A stretch of 64,000 nt of DNA from Algoriphagus alkaliphilus (GTDB lineage: Bacteria; Bacteroidota; Bacteroidia; Cytophagales; Cyclobacteriaceae): NCBI RefSeq assembly GCF_900103735.1, contig NZ_FMXE01000004.1, positions 1 through 64,000 of the forward strand, in the 5' to 3' direction. The notes under the pieces were generated by a model that saw only the letters and a list, made by a program, of their open reading frames with translations, ran no database searches and was not told the DNA's origin. Positions 56,601 to 64,000 of this stretch are shown one piece after another; within the stretch, counting starts at the first letter, position 1, and each line of letters begins with the position of its first letter. A program made the position numbers and the translations under genes.

Positions 56601-59600
56601 GCGCAATAACTACGGAAGTTGACTTTGATAGAACTAATATCGAGTACATTGAATTCTGGCTCATGGACCCATTTCTAAAAGGAGAAAATGGGCGGGTATT
56701 GGACGGCATTTTCAATCAAAATAACACCACAGGAGGAAAACTCTTCATCAATCTTGGCGACATATCCGAAGATGTGATGAAGGATGGCAGCCATGCCTTT
56801 GAAAACGGCCTGCCTGCGGACGGAAATCCAACTGAAACTGGTCAAAATGAATGGGGACGTATCACACGAAAGCAATTTTTGATTCCTGCTTTTGACAATT
56901 CACAATCTTCCCGAGTCAATCAAGATGTGGGCTTGGATGGATTGAAAAACGAGGATGAACCTGCTTTTTTTCAAAGCAGATTCGTGGATCGCCTCAATGT
57001 ATCGCAACAGGCTCGCAATGCCATTTTGCAAGATGTGTCTGCTGACTCTTTTCAGTACTATTTGGATGATAAATTCGATCAGGCCGACATAAAAATCCTA
57101 GAGCGTTACAAGAAATTCAACGGGATGGAAGGCAACACGCCTGTCTCAGCTGATCCCAGTCTTCCCTACACCGCCTCAGGTGGCAATACGCCTGACAACG
57201 AGGATTTGAATGCCGACAACACCATCAATGAACTGGAAAACTACTATGAATATGAAGTAGATCTCAGGCCAGGACAGCTAAATGTAGGTGAAAATTACAT
57301 CGTGGATCAGGTCACAAACAATGAGGGAGGGGAAGAAATCAATTGGTACCTTTTCAGGATTCCTGTCCGCCAGCCTGACCGCGTACAAGGTGACATCGTA
57401 GGATTCAAATCCATCCGGTGGATGCGAACCTATTTGACGGACTTTGCACAACCTGTCGTACTTCGCATGGCCGAATTCAGAATGGTAGCCAGTCAATGGA
57501 GGGTATTTCAGGAATCGCTCTTCGAAAAAGGATTCTTCGAAATCCCCGAACCGGACTTTTCCAATGTGGTGGTGGATGTGGTCAATATTGAGCAAAATGC
57601 CCAAGGAAGTGACAAACACAGTCCCTATGTATTACCCCCAGGAATTATCCGAGACCGTGACAATACTTCTACTGTTGAAAGAAGACTGAATGAACAATCC
57701 TTGAGAGTATGCGTGGAGGATTTGGCACCGAAAGATGCCCGGGCAGTATTCCGAAATCTCACCATAGATCTCGTACAATATGAGCGTATTAAAATGTTCT
57801 TCCATGCCAATAGTCTTGATGCCCAAGATGGAGAAATTTCCGCTTTCTTACGATTAGGGACTGATTACACAGACAATTACTATGAAATCGAAGTGCCGCT
57901 TGTCGTTTCTCCTTTGGGTACAAATGACCCAAGAGCAGTATGGCCACTTGAAAATGAGATAGACATCGCAATCCAGGAGATCGTCGGGGTAAAAGTAGAG
58001 CGGGACAACAACCGGGTCCCCTTGAATTTGCCTTTTTCTCAGAATATTAGACAATACAAAGTTACCGTAGTCGGACGACCGGAATTGAGTATGGTACAAG
58101 GCATGATGCTTGGCGCAAGAAATCCGGGTACAGGTATCGGGTCTTCAAAATCCTTTTGTTTTTGGGCGAATGAGCTTCGTGTAACAGGTTTTACCAAAAG
58201 TAATGGATGGGCTGCAAATGCTTATTTGAATGCGAAAATTGCCGATGTGGCTGTTGTATCAGCGTCTATTCGACATAATTCCATTGGCTTTGGAGGATTG
58301 GAAACAAGGCTTTCCCAAAGAACCAGACAAGCAACTACGCAGTACGATATATCCACAAACGTAGAAGTAAACAAACTCCTTCCCGAAGCACTTGGAGTCA
58401 GCATACCAATGTATTTCTCAATCGAGAATTCAAACACAAGACCGGAATACGACCCATTGAATCCAGATGTACCATTTGAAGTTGCTTTGGGCAAATATGA
58501 AACTGACGCACAACGGGAGGCATACCGGGAAATCGCCCAGGATCAGCTGAAAAGAAGAAATATCAGTTTCAATAATGTCAGGAAAATCAAAAAGAACACG
58601 GATTCTCCAAATCGAGTCTATGACCTTTCGAATTTTGCTTTCTCCTATGCGATGGGATCAGTGACTCAGACCAATGCACAGATTGAAAATTACAATTTCA
58701 AGACTAACCGTGGTAATGCCACCTATAGCTTCCAGCCAAAGGAATGGAAAATCGCCCCGTTTCAAAATTCGGAAGGGATGACTTCCCCATTCCTCAAATT
58801 GATCAAGGATTTCAACTTAAATCTTTCCCCTACCCTGCTATTGGCCAGAGTGGACGTGGATCGACGCTTCCTGAGATCTCAGTACAGAAACGATCAACTT
58901 GGCACCAGCGGGGTTGATCCACTTTTTCAGAAGTCTTTCTTTATAAATCGGTCTTTCATTATCAACTGGGATCTTTCGGATAACTTAAGAGTTGATTTTG
59001 AATCCCAAGCCAGCGCTGTAGTTGACGAACCTAAAGGAGATCTGGATACGGAAGCCAAACGCGATTCGGTAAAATACAATGCCTGGAGATTCGGAAGAAC
59101 TATGAATTACAATCATAGGGCTACATTAAACTATTCGCTTCCGCTGAATAAACTTCCAATGACAGATTGGATTCAGACCGACTATCGATACGTAACCACT
59201 TACAATTGGAAAACTGGCGCAATTGGCCAAAAAGACACCTTAGGAAACATCATTCAAAACACCCGGGATCAAAATTTGACCGGAAAGTTTGATCTGATGA
59301 AGCTCTACAATAAGAATAAGAAATTGGCGGCCTTGAATGCGCCCAAACGTCCCGGCATACCCGGACGGACGACAGTAAATGCCGAGGATACGATCGGCAC
59401 ACCCTTCAGCAATAAGCTGTTGAAATTTCTGATGATGACGAAGGAGATCACCTTCAATTATGGAGTAATCGATGGGACTTTTCTGCCTGGATATATGCCA
59501 AATACCGGACTATTGGGAATGGACAGAGCATGGAACAATCCCGGGTGGGCATTCCTTTTTGGCAGTCAAAATCCAAACATCAGACACGATCTTGCTGGAA

Positions 59601-60769
59601 ACGGAAATATTGCACCAAGTGCTGAGTTGACACAGACCTTCAAGCAGAATCGAGCCATGAACCTAAGACTGACCGGAATTTTGGAGCCGATACGGGACTT
59701 TAGAGTCACGCTGGAGGCAAGAAAAAGGGAAGTTGGGGATTACCAAGAAATCTTCAGAAACTCACTGGAAAACCCCGGCGAATACCAAAGTATCAGTCCC
59801 AACCGATTGGGCTCATATTCCATCACAGGCATTATGATAGGGACTGCTTTTGCAAAAGACGACAGTCAGAACAACTCCCCTCTTTTCAGAAATTTTGAAA
59901 AGTACCGTTCAATCATCAAGGAAAGATTGGATGGAGAAACTGTAGGTGGTGTTTATGGAATAAATGGACAAGATGTCTTAATCCCGTCATTTCTTGCAGC
60001 CTATTTGGGAAAAGACCCGAATGAGGTCAGCCTGAATCCTTTCCCGAAAACACCGCTTCCCAACTGGAGAGTGGATTATCGAGGATTATCCCGATTGAAA
60101 GGACTGAGTGACAAATTCAGCAGCATTAATCTCACCCATGCATATTCTTCCACTTATGATGTGAGTAATTTTTCCAACTCCCTACAATATCAACAAGGTC
60201 TTGAACTCTTCAATACCCTACAAAGTGCTCGCCGTCCTGATATTACCAATGATGACGGGCAGTTTATCCCCATTTACGTGTTGAATCAGGTAGTCCTATC
60301 CGAGAGATTTTCACCACTCATAGGGATTGACATCCTGACAAAAGACCGTCTGAATGTGGCCATCAATTATAACAGGGAAAGAAATCTTGGTTTGAATTTC
60401 TCCAACTCCCAAGTAACCGAGCAGAAAAGCAGTGACTTTGGCCTGACACTGGGCTACACAAAAGCCGGCGTGAAAATCCCGTTTAGTATACAGGGAAGTC
60501 AAAAGGTACTTAAAAACGACCTCCAATTGCGATTGGATTCCAAGGTTGTGGATGTACGCCAAGTTCAGCGAAAAATTGAAGAAGGCAGCACCGTAACCAA
60601 TGGCAACCTAAATATTCAAATCCGCCCAACCATAGGATATGTGATCAATCAGAACCTGAATCTGACCATTTACTTTGAGCGAACGATCAATGATCCTCGT
60701 GTAACCACAGCCTTCAGGAGAACCTCCACAGCTTTTGGTGGACAGTTACGATTTAATTTATCTCAATAG
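53639..60769 (+). CDS. sprA: Cell-surface protein SprA, outer-membrane translocon of the type IX secretion system
   Basis: 2376 residues, full-length for the family. Translation probably starts at the TTG at 53639 ([18 protein letters not shown]), 12 bases after ruvA, and a signal peptide ends near residue 36 (AKAQQ). The protein is a giant outer-membrane beta-barrel; characteristic stretches include [18 protein letters not shown], the [16 protein letters not shown] segment and repeated AxxAVVxxxxR-type strand pairs towards the C-terminus. SprA exports type IX substrates, such as gliding adhesins and enzymes, across the outer membrane. There are no gaps or frameshifts. The neighbours ruvA, gcvH and vanZ are in the conserved order. 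Confidence 0.96.
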   Translation: MDFQELLTFCKGKFRSHGPVLLVILGFVLAVTPAKAQQVAADSTKSRIDSLNIRRLLPSFLLWQNMRTNPLYPYRNPFLLPKSPFIPAPPLAQEVTVLIDSTLRYNIVDQLDTTRFGNEQEYDFERFSEIQQYQVRQDYWRSRARAMDGESAVEGRSLIPPLTVSPSFDRIFGGSEINIVPTGYVNLDFGAIFRRIDNPTLPIRQQQNGGFNFQQQIQMAVNGSMGEKMKIAANFDSNNSFDFQNQLKVEYDGFDEDILQSVEIGNVSMPIQNRLIQGAQNLFGVKTQMRFGKLNVTAVASTQRGRRDNLVIDANGQGRAFDIQASRYDENRHFFLSHFFRDNYERWLRGLPQVLSGVNVTRIEVYIMNRATNTETLRNFAAFMDLGEGRVLLNPSNPAIGTGIPGAPAGNNANLLYSNIGKNPSFRPFDTGSRAIESSLGIRKGVDFEQINGARKLDQTEFFFNPQLGYVSLFRRLQNDEVLAVSYEYTYNGQVYKVGELTEDYQTRREDELIFLKLLRPARINTRVPTWDLMMKNVYSLNASQILRDGFQLQVIYRDDRTGLDNPSLLEGANVKDKPLIRLTGLDNLNPQNDPAPDGNFDFVEGLTMISNRGLLIFPVLEPFGSNLAKNFLPGELVLKDKYVYDTLYRTTQADAELVTRLNKYFIKGRLTAGSASEIQLPGLNIAPGSVIVQAGNIPLTEGVDFTIDYNVGRLVIINDAILQSGKQINVSFEKADLVSFQTRSLLGTRLDYLASQKLNIGGTFLFLNERPNITRIATGNETLRNSLWGLDVNFNDESRWLTKLADALPFTNTKEKSLVQFNAEFAHLIPGTSNTVDGDAASYIDDFEAAVTPFYLGAAANQNWKLSSTPKTQDNKFDLSNQTEDNLGNAFRRARLAWYTIDNIFYRDSGPGVPANLSSQDRRNHYVRRVIPQEIFKNQDRDVIVVPQPLFELAFFPSERGMFNYNPNLDFNGFLPNPRLNYGGVTRAITTEVDFDRTNIEYIEFWLMDPFLKGENGRVLDGIFNQNNTTGGKLFINLGDISEDVMKDGSHAFENGLPADGNPTETGQNEWGRITRKQFLIPAFDNSQSSRVNQDVGLDGLKNEDEPAFFQSRFVDRLNVSQQARNAILQDVSADSFQYYLDDKFDQADIKILERYKKFNGMEGNTPVSADPSLPYTASGGNTPDNEDLNADNTINELENYYEYEVDLRPGQLNVGENYIVDQVTNNEGGEEINWYLFRIPVRQPDRVQGDIVGFKSIRWMRTYLTDFAQPVVLRMAEFRMVASQWRVFQESLFEKGFFEIPEPDFSNVVVDVVNIEQNAQGSDKHSPYVLPPGIIRDRDNTSTVERRLNEQSLRVCVEDLAPKDARAVFRNLTIDLVQYERIKMFFHANSLDAQDGEISAFLRLGTDYTDNYYEIEVPLVVSPLGTNDPRAVWPLENEIDIAIQEIVGVKVERDNNRVPLNLPFSQNIRQYKVTVVGRPELSMVQGMMLGARNPGTGIGSSKSFCFWANELRVTGFTKSNGWAANAYLNAKIADVAVVSASIRHNSIGFGGLETRLSQRTRQATTQYDISTNVEVNKLLPEALGVSIPMYFSIENSNTRPEYDPLNPDVPFEVALGKYETDAQREAYREIAQDQLKRRNISFNNVRKIKKNTDSPNRVYDLSNFAFSYAMGSVTQTNAQIENYNFKTNRGNATYSFQPKEWKIAPFQNSEGMTSPFLKLIKDFNLNLSPTLLLARVDVDRRFLRSQYRNDQLGTSGVDPLFQKSFFINRSFIINWDLSDNLRVDFESQASAVVDEPKGDLDTEAKRDSVKYNAWRFGRTMNYNHRATLNYSLPLNKLPMTDWIQTDYRYVTTYNWKTGAIGQKDTLGNIIQNTRDQNLTGKFDLMKLYNKNKKLAALNAPKRPGIPGRTTVNAEDTIGTPFSNKLLKFLMMTKEITFNYGVIDGTFLPGYMPNTGLLGMDRAWNNPGWAFLFGSQNPNIRHDLAGNGNIAPSAELTQTFKQNRAMNLRLTGILEPIRDFRVTLEARKREVGDYQEIFRNSLENPGEYQSISPNRLGSYSITGIMIGTAFAKDDSQNNSPLFRNFEKYRSIIKERLDGETVGGVYGINGQDVLIPSFLAAYLGKDPNEVSLNPFPKTPLPNWRVDYRGLSRLKGLSDKFSSINLTHAYSSTYDVSNFSNSLQYQQGLELFNTLQSARRPDITNDDGQFIPIYVLNQVVLSERFSPLIGIDILTKDRLNVAINYNRERNLGLNFSNSQVTEQKSSDFGLTLGYTKAGVKIPFSIQGSQKVLKNDLQLRLDSKVVDVRQVQRKIEEGSTVTNGNLNIQIRPTIGYVINQNLNLTIYFERTINDPRVTTAFRRTSTAFGGQLRFNLSQ

Positions 60770-60821
60770 ATTTCAAACTCAAGCGATTCCTTTTAATTTT
60801 GACTCAAACAAAGAACAAATC

Positions 60822-61199
60822 ATGAATTTTCCACAAGAACTAAAGTACACCAAAGACCACGAATGGATTAAAATCGAGGGAGACATAGCTACCATCGGTA
60901 TCACAGAATTTGCACAAAAAGAATTGGGAGATATCGTCTATGTAGAAGTTGAAACAGTGGGTGAGACGATTGAAGCAGGTGAAGTATTTGGATCTGTGGA
61001 AGCTGTAAAAACTGTTTCTGATCTTTTCATGCCGATCACGGGTGAAATCATTGAATTCAACGACAAATTGGAATCTGAGCCAGAACTGGTAAATGAAGCA
61101 CCTTACGAAGCGGGATGGATGGTAAAAGTGAAAATCTCAAATGACTCTTTCACAGAACTGTTGGACGCATCGGAATATGCTGAATTAGTTGGTGCTTAA
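60822..61199 (+). CDS. gcvH: Glycine cleavage system H protein
   Basis: 125 residues from the ATG at 60822 ([21 protein letters not shown]); the frame is open upstream into the end of sprA but the family starts here. The lipoylated lysine is in [12 protein letters not shown]. The protein carries the aminomethyl group between the P, T and L proteins; those are elsewhere. It is co-transcribed with sprA by position. Confidence 0.96.
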   Translation: MNFPQELKYTKDHEWIKIEGDIATIGITEFAQKELGDIVYVEVETVGETIEAGEVFGSVEAVKTVSDLFMPITGEIIEFNDKLESEPELVNEAPYEAGWMVKVKISNDSFTELLDASEYAELVGA

Positions 61200-61210
61200 T
61201 TTCTGAATCA

Positions 61211-61582
61211 TTGAGGATTTTCTTTGCTATTTCCTGGATGATCGTATTGGCATTTGCCATGCTCACACCCGGAACAAAGTTTCCTGAAACTGATCTATTT
61301 GATTTTCAAGACAAGGCCGTCCATATTATTTTGTTTTTGATCCAGGGCTATCTCTGGAGTGGAGTAGGGATAGACAAAAACGAAGTTTCATCCAAGAATC
61401 CGAAGATTTGGCGAAATTTCATTTTGTTTGGAGTCTTAGTTGGAATTGGTTTTGAATATTTACAACAATTTATCTCTTATCGATCGTTTGAATTAATGGA
61501 TATGATTGCCAATGCATTAGGTGCTGGTCTAGGATTGTTAGGATATTTAAAATGGCCGTACATTAAATACATTTTGGATTAA
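61211..61582 (+). CDS. VanZ-like membrane protein
   Basis: 123 residues with a probable TTG start at 61211 (MRIFFAISWMIVLAFAMLTPG); the LTPG motif after helix 1 is typical of the family. Four membrane helices at about 3-19, 34-49, 71-88 and 100-118, with DKAVHIILFLIQGY and FELMDMIANALGAGLG. VanZ relatives act in glycopeptide resistance or anchoring of surface structures, but this subgroup has no known function. Eleven bases separate it from gcvH. Confidence 0.85.
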   Translation: MRIFFAISWMIVLAFAMLTPGTKFPETDLFDFQDKAVHIILFLIQGYLWSGVGIDKNEVSSKNPKIWRNFILFGVLVGIGFEYLQQFISYRSFELMDMIANALGAGLGLLGYLKWPYIKYILD

Positions 61583-61653
61583 TCTTCAATAATTCTTACA
61601 CTTGTTATTCAAAATTTGAAAAAATAAATTAACCTGTATAAACCAAATTCACC

Positions 61654-62334
61654 ATGGAAGCAAAAAAGTCTCCAAGTGCTGATATAACCAAGAAGGTGGG
61701 TATGTTTACCAATCTTGGTTTAGCAGTAGCTGTAGGTCTTACTCTTGCTGCCTTCGAATACAAGTCATTTGATGACTCAGGGCTTAAAAACCTGGGTGAT
61801 TTGAATGACAATTTCGAGGAGCTGCTAGATATACCTATCACCGAACAGCCACCGCCACCGCCACCGCCACCTCCAATGGAGCAGCCTATCATCGAGGAAA
61901 TTCCAGATGAGGTTAAAATTGAAGAAAAAATCGACGTGAATTTTGACGTAGATGTCAAAGAAACGACCGTGATCAAGGAAGTGGTGATTTCTGAAGCTCC
62001 CGTTGTAGAAAAAGCAGATCAGATCTTTGACGTCGTAGAAACTCAGCCAAACCCTCCAGGGGGAATGGCAGGATGGAATGCATACCTTTCCAAAAACCTA
62101 AAATACCCTACTCAAGCAAGAAGAATGGGCATTGAAGGAACTGTGATTGTTGTATTCGTAATCAACACTGATGGATCCATTCAAGACGTAGAAGTTTTGA
62201 GAGGTATTGGTGGGGGTTGTGACGAGGAAGCTGTTAAAGTTGTTCAAGAAGCTCCAAAGTGGGAACCTGGTAAGCAAAGAGGCCGTCCGGTTCGTACTCG
62301 AATGAGACTTCCAATTCGATTCAAACTTAGCTAA
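61654..62334 (+). CDS. tonB: TonB-family energy transducer, copy 1
   Basis: 226 residues. The N-terminal membrane helix (about 19-38, GLAVAVGLTLAAFEYKS), a proline-rich periplasmic spacer (TEQPPPPPPPPPMEQP, about 62-78) and a C-terminal TonB domain (YPTQARRMGIEGTVIVVFVINTDGSIQDVEVLRGIGGGCDEEAVKVVQEAPKWEPGKQRGRPVRTRMRLPIRF) are all typical. It transmits the ExbB/ExbD-derived energy to outer-membrane receptors such as the one at 33551-35995. It has its own terminator at 62343. Confidence 0.93.
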   Translation: MEAKKSPSADITKKVGMFTNLGLAVAVGLTLAAFEYKSFDDSGLKNLGDLNDNFEELLDIPITEQPPPPPPPPPMEQPIIEEIPDEVKIEEKIDVNFDVDVKETTVIKEVVISEAPVVEKADQIFDVVETQPNPPGGMAGWNAYLSKNLKYPTQARRMGIEGTVIVVFVINTDGSIQDVEVLRGIGGGCDEEAVKVVQEAPKWEPGKQRGRPVRTRMRLPIRFKLS

Positions 62335-62342
62335 CACATACT

Positions 62343-62368
62343 AGACCCGAGAAATCGGGTCTTTTTTT
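62343..62368 (+). terminator. Intrinsic terminator after the first TonB gene
   Basis: AGACCCGA/TCGGGTCT stem of eight pairs with a GAAA tetraloop, followed by seven T. Confidence 0.88.
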
Positions 62369-62469
62369 GCCCTCACCGATCCTCCTTTTCAACTAGTTAA
62401 TAAACATTAGAGAAATAGCTTATACCAAAAATTCTTTGGTGATTTTTTTTAAACATTTCTCTAACAATC

Positions 62470-63138
62470 ATGGAATTAAAAAAGAATCCCAAATCAGACC
62501 TTCTCAAGTGGTCAGGCGCAATCTCCAACCTTGGATTGGCGATTTCGATTGCATTCGTTTTGGTGGCTTTCGAATGGAAAGCTTATGAGGAAAAACCTCT
62601 TCTTAATATTTCAAATGCTAATTCGAATTGGGAATCGGAAGTAATCCCGATCACTATTGAAGTACCTCCGGGGACACCACCTCCTGTAATAGCCCCCCAA
62701 ATCAAAGTGATAGATGACGATATCGAACTTGATGACATCTTGACTATTGATATCCATTTTCCAGGGGATGAGGTAATTCCAGAGATCAAGCTAGCCGGTC
62801 GTCCGATTATAGATGTTGCTGCGGAGATATTGGATTTCACAGAAGTACAAGCGCAGTTTCCAGGTGGAATGTATGCTTGGTACACCTACTTAAAAGCTAA
62901 TCTCACCTATCCGAAACAGTCACAACGAATGGGAATTGAAGGAAGCGTATTTCTCAGATTTGTCATCAACACAGATATAGGAATACAGGATGTGGAAGTT
63001 GTGAGATCAGTCTATTCTTTTCTCGATAAAGTAGCCTTAGAAGTGGTCCAAAATTCGCCTAGATGGAAATCTGCCCTGCATCATGGTAGACCAGTGAGGT
63101 CTCGAATGACTATGCCAATCAAATTCAAGCTTAACTAA
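62470..63138 (+). CDS. TonB-family energy transducer, copy 2 (diverged)
   Basis: 222 residues, a tandem paralogue of copy 1 (the starts MELKKNPKSDLLKWSG and MEAKKSPSADITKKVG are alike). The membrane helix is at about 16-37. The spacer is shorter and less proline-rich (PPGTPPPVIAP). In the C-terminal domain YPKQSQRMGIEGSVFLRFVINTD and GRPVRSRMTMPIKF are kept, but the loop where copy 1 has GGGCDEEA reads VYSFLDKVA, and the D-G turn is lost. It should still be inserted and may serve different receptors. Confidence 0.9.
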   Translation: MELKKNPKSDLLKWSGAISNLGLAISIAFVLVAFEWKAYEEKPLLNISNANSNWESEVIPITIEVPPGTPPPVIAPQIKVIDDDIELDDILTIDIHFPGDEVIPEIKLAGRPIIDVAAEILDFTEVQAQFPGGMYAWYTYLKANLTYPKQSQRMGIEGSVFLRFVINTDIGIQDVEVVRSVYSFLDKVALEVVQNSPRWKSALHHGRPVRSRMTMPIKFKLN

Positions 63139-63453
63139 CCCTACCTATTTTGAATATTAATTGAATTGGTAAGGAAACTGAATTATTTTATCCAAATGAG
63201 AATGCTCTGCAAGTATGCAGCTTAAAAAATAAAAATTGTACTATTCCACTTGATTTAACCTTAGAATACAGGCAGGGGCAAATCCTCCCACCGCGCCCTT
63301 CCGATCGATATTTTGTCTAGGCAGCTAAAATTCAATCGTAGATCAAGATTTTTATGGCTTTGGGCTTCAAAAATCCTGTCATTTCCATTTTGTATGTTCG
63401 CAGAATATTTAAGACTCAATGTGACAAGCAACAGTTATGAGACAGCCCCTTTT
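63139..63453. other. Intergenic, nothing clear
   Basis: About 315 bases between convergent genes. A 62-codon plus-strand frame overlaps the minus-strand DUF4494 gene and has no support. No clear hairpin. Confidence 0.4.
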
Positions 63454-63945
63454 CTATTCTTCTTCTATTGGTGTGACAGGTCTGAAATTACCAGGAGGTA
63501 GTTGATCTGCTACCTCGTCTTTTTCGAATGGGAAAACTTCTACAATTGGACTTTCGGTAATATCCGGGACACGGAAACTCACCAGCATGTTACTTAGACT
63601 TTCCTGAATTCTGTCATAAGCTTGTTTGACATCCTCAGCAGTGACAATCATGTATTGGGTGACTTTTTTCTCCTTTCCATTGTCTCCATCTGCAATCAAA
63701 TATGTGATTTTACACTTATGCCATTGGTCAGCATCCTCATAGAAAAATACGTCCACGATATTACTTTTGCTGATGCCGGTTACTTGAAAGTCTCCTCTGA
63801 TTTGAGATCCCAGGCGATCATAAAGAATCGCTTCGGCCTCCGTAAAAGATACCGCATCTACCAAATATTGCTCGGAAATGCTCTTCAGCAAGCCTTCCTC
63901 ATTTTCTTTTGCGTATTTGACTTTGCACAAAAACCAGGTTCTCAT
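63454..63945 (-). CDS. DUF4494 domain protein
   Basis: 163 residues without signal peptide or membrane helix. It fits DUF4494: MRTWFLCKVKYAKENEEG, EQYLVDAVSFTEAEAILYDRLG, VDVFFYEDADQWHKCKITYL and VTQYMIVTAEDVKQAYDRI. Function is unknown; the small cytosolic domain is widespread in Bacteroidota. Its 5' end lies about 55 bases before the window edge, and the start is the ATG at 63945. Confidence 0.9.
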   Translation of the reverse strand: MRTWFLCKVKYAKENEEGLLKSISEQYLVDAVSFTEAEAILYDRLGSQIRGDFQVTGISKSNIVDVFFYEDADQWHKCKITYLIADGDNGKEKKVTQYMIVTAEDVKQAYDRIQESLSNMLVSFRVPDITESPIVEVFPFEKDEVADQLPPGNFRPVTPIEEE

Positions 63946-64000
63946 TTTTTTCTGTTTTAAAGTCCCGAAGGTACTTTTTCTATTTTAAAGCGTCGAATGA

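Noticed and set aside
54137..60562. Several minus-strand frames inside sprA
   Set aside because: Antisense shadows of a full-length, motif-bearing gene.
63313..63501. 62-codon plus-strand frame at the end of the window
   Set aside because: Overlaps the end of the DUF4494 gene on the other strand; cysteine- and phenylalanine-rich shadow composition.

Overview
The window is 64 kb of Bacteroidota chromosome, most likely from the order Cytophagales (Cyclobacteriaceae or Algoriphagus-like; this placement is inference from gene content). The signs are a SprA/type IX secretion gene in the ruvA-sprA-gcvH-vanZ-tonB order, many DUF families largely confined to the phylum (DUF4292, DUF4837, DUF4494, DUF2911), TonB-dependent carboxypeptidase-regulatory-domain receptors, and promoters of the Bacteroidota form TTG-N19-TAnnTTTG. 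I see no tRNA, rRNA or CRISPR array.

Layout. Positions 1-365 are the 5' part of a group II intron read on the minus strand; its 3' part lies outside the window. 0.7-11 kb holds secreted and envelope enzymes (beta-propeller, sugar isomerase-like, M28 and S8 peptidases, phosphoesterase), the SRP RNA, a transaldolase-family aldolase and an FtsE-like ATPase. 11-18 kb holds a TPR protein, the CCA-adding enzyme, a cluster of palindromes, a stand-alone short DnaE-type polymerase and an Xre/RES toxin-antitoxin pair. 18-28 kb holds a DUF1080 protein, an acyl-carrier-like protein without its serine, a CotH-like protein, a truncated haemoglobin, a nucleotide phosphodiesterase, two tandem OmpA lipoproteins, a TMTC-like TPR membrane protein and an acetyltransferase. 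A 3'-terminal fragment of that acetyltransferase gene is duplicated 2.6 kb away, where it seems to act as a terminator. 28-31 kb is a compact five-gene unit: a PadR regulator followed by four overlapping, mutually diverged four-helix membrane proteins sharing an ExxDH motif. 31-40 kb (minus strand) holds two transporters, a TonB-dependent receptor, a sugar aminotransferase with a glycosyltransferase, and isocitrate dehydrogenase. 40-63 kb is a long plus-strand run of housekeeping and envelope genes: enoyl-CoA hydratase, flippase, TPR protein, DUF4292, EnvC, TatA, GatA, lytic transglycosylase, DUF4837, malic enzyme, RuvA, SprA, GcvH, VanZ and two TonB proteins. The window ends with a minus-strand DUF4494 gene.

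How the genes work together. The 41-63 kb run is mainly about building and energising the cell envelope: lipid-linked sugar export, peptidoglycan hydrolysis control, protein export by Tat and by the type IX system through SprA, and TonB energy transduction. The less explained parts, and the best candidates for something new, are the PadR/four-paralogue cassette, the duplicated acetyltransferase fragment, the palindrome cluster before the polymerase gene, and the diverged second TonB.
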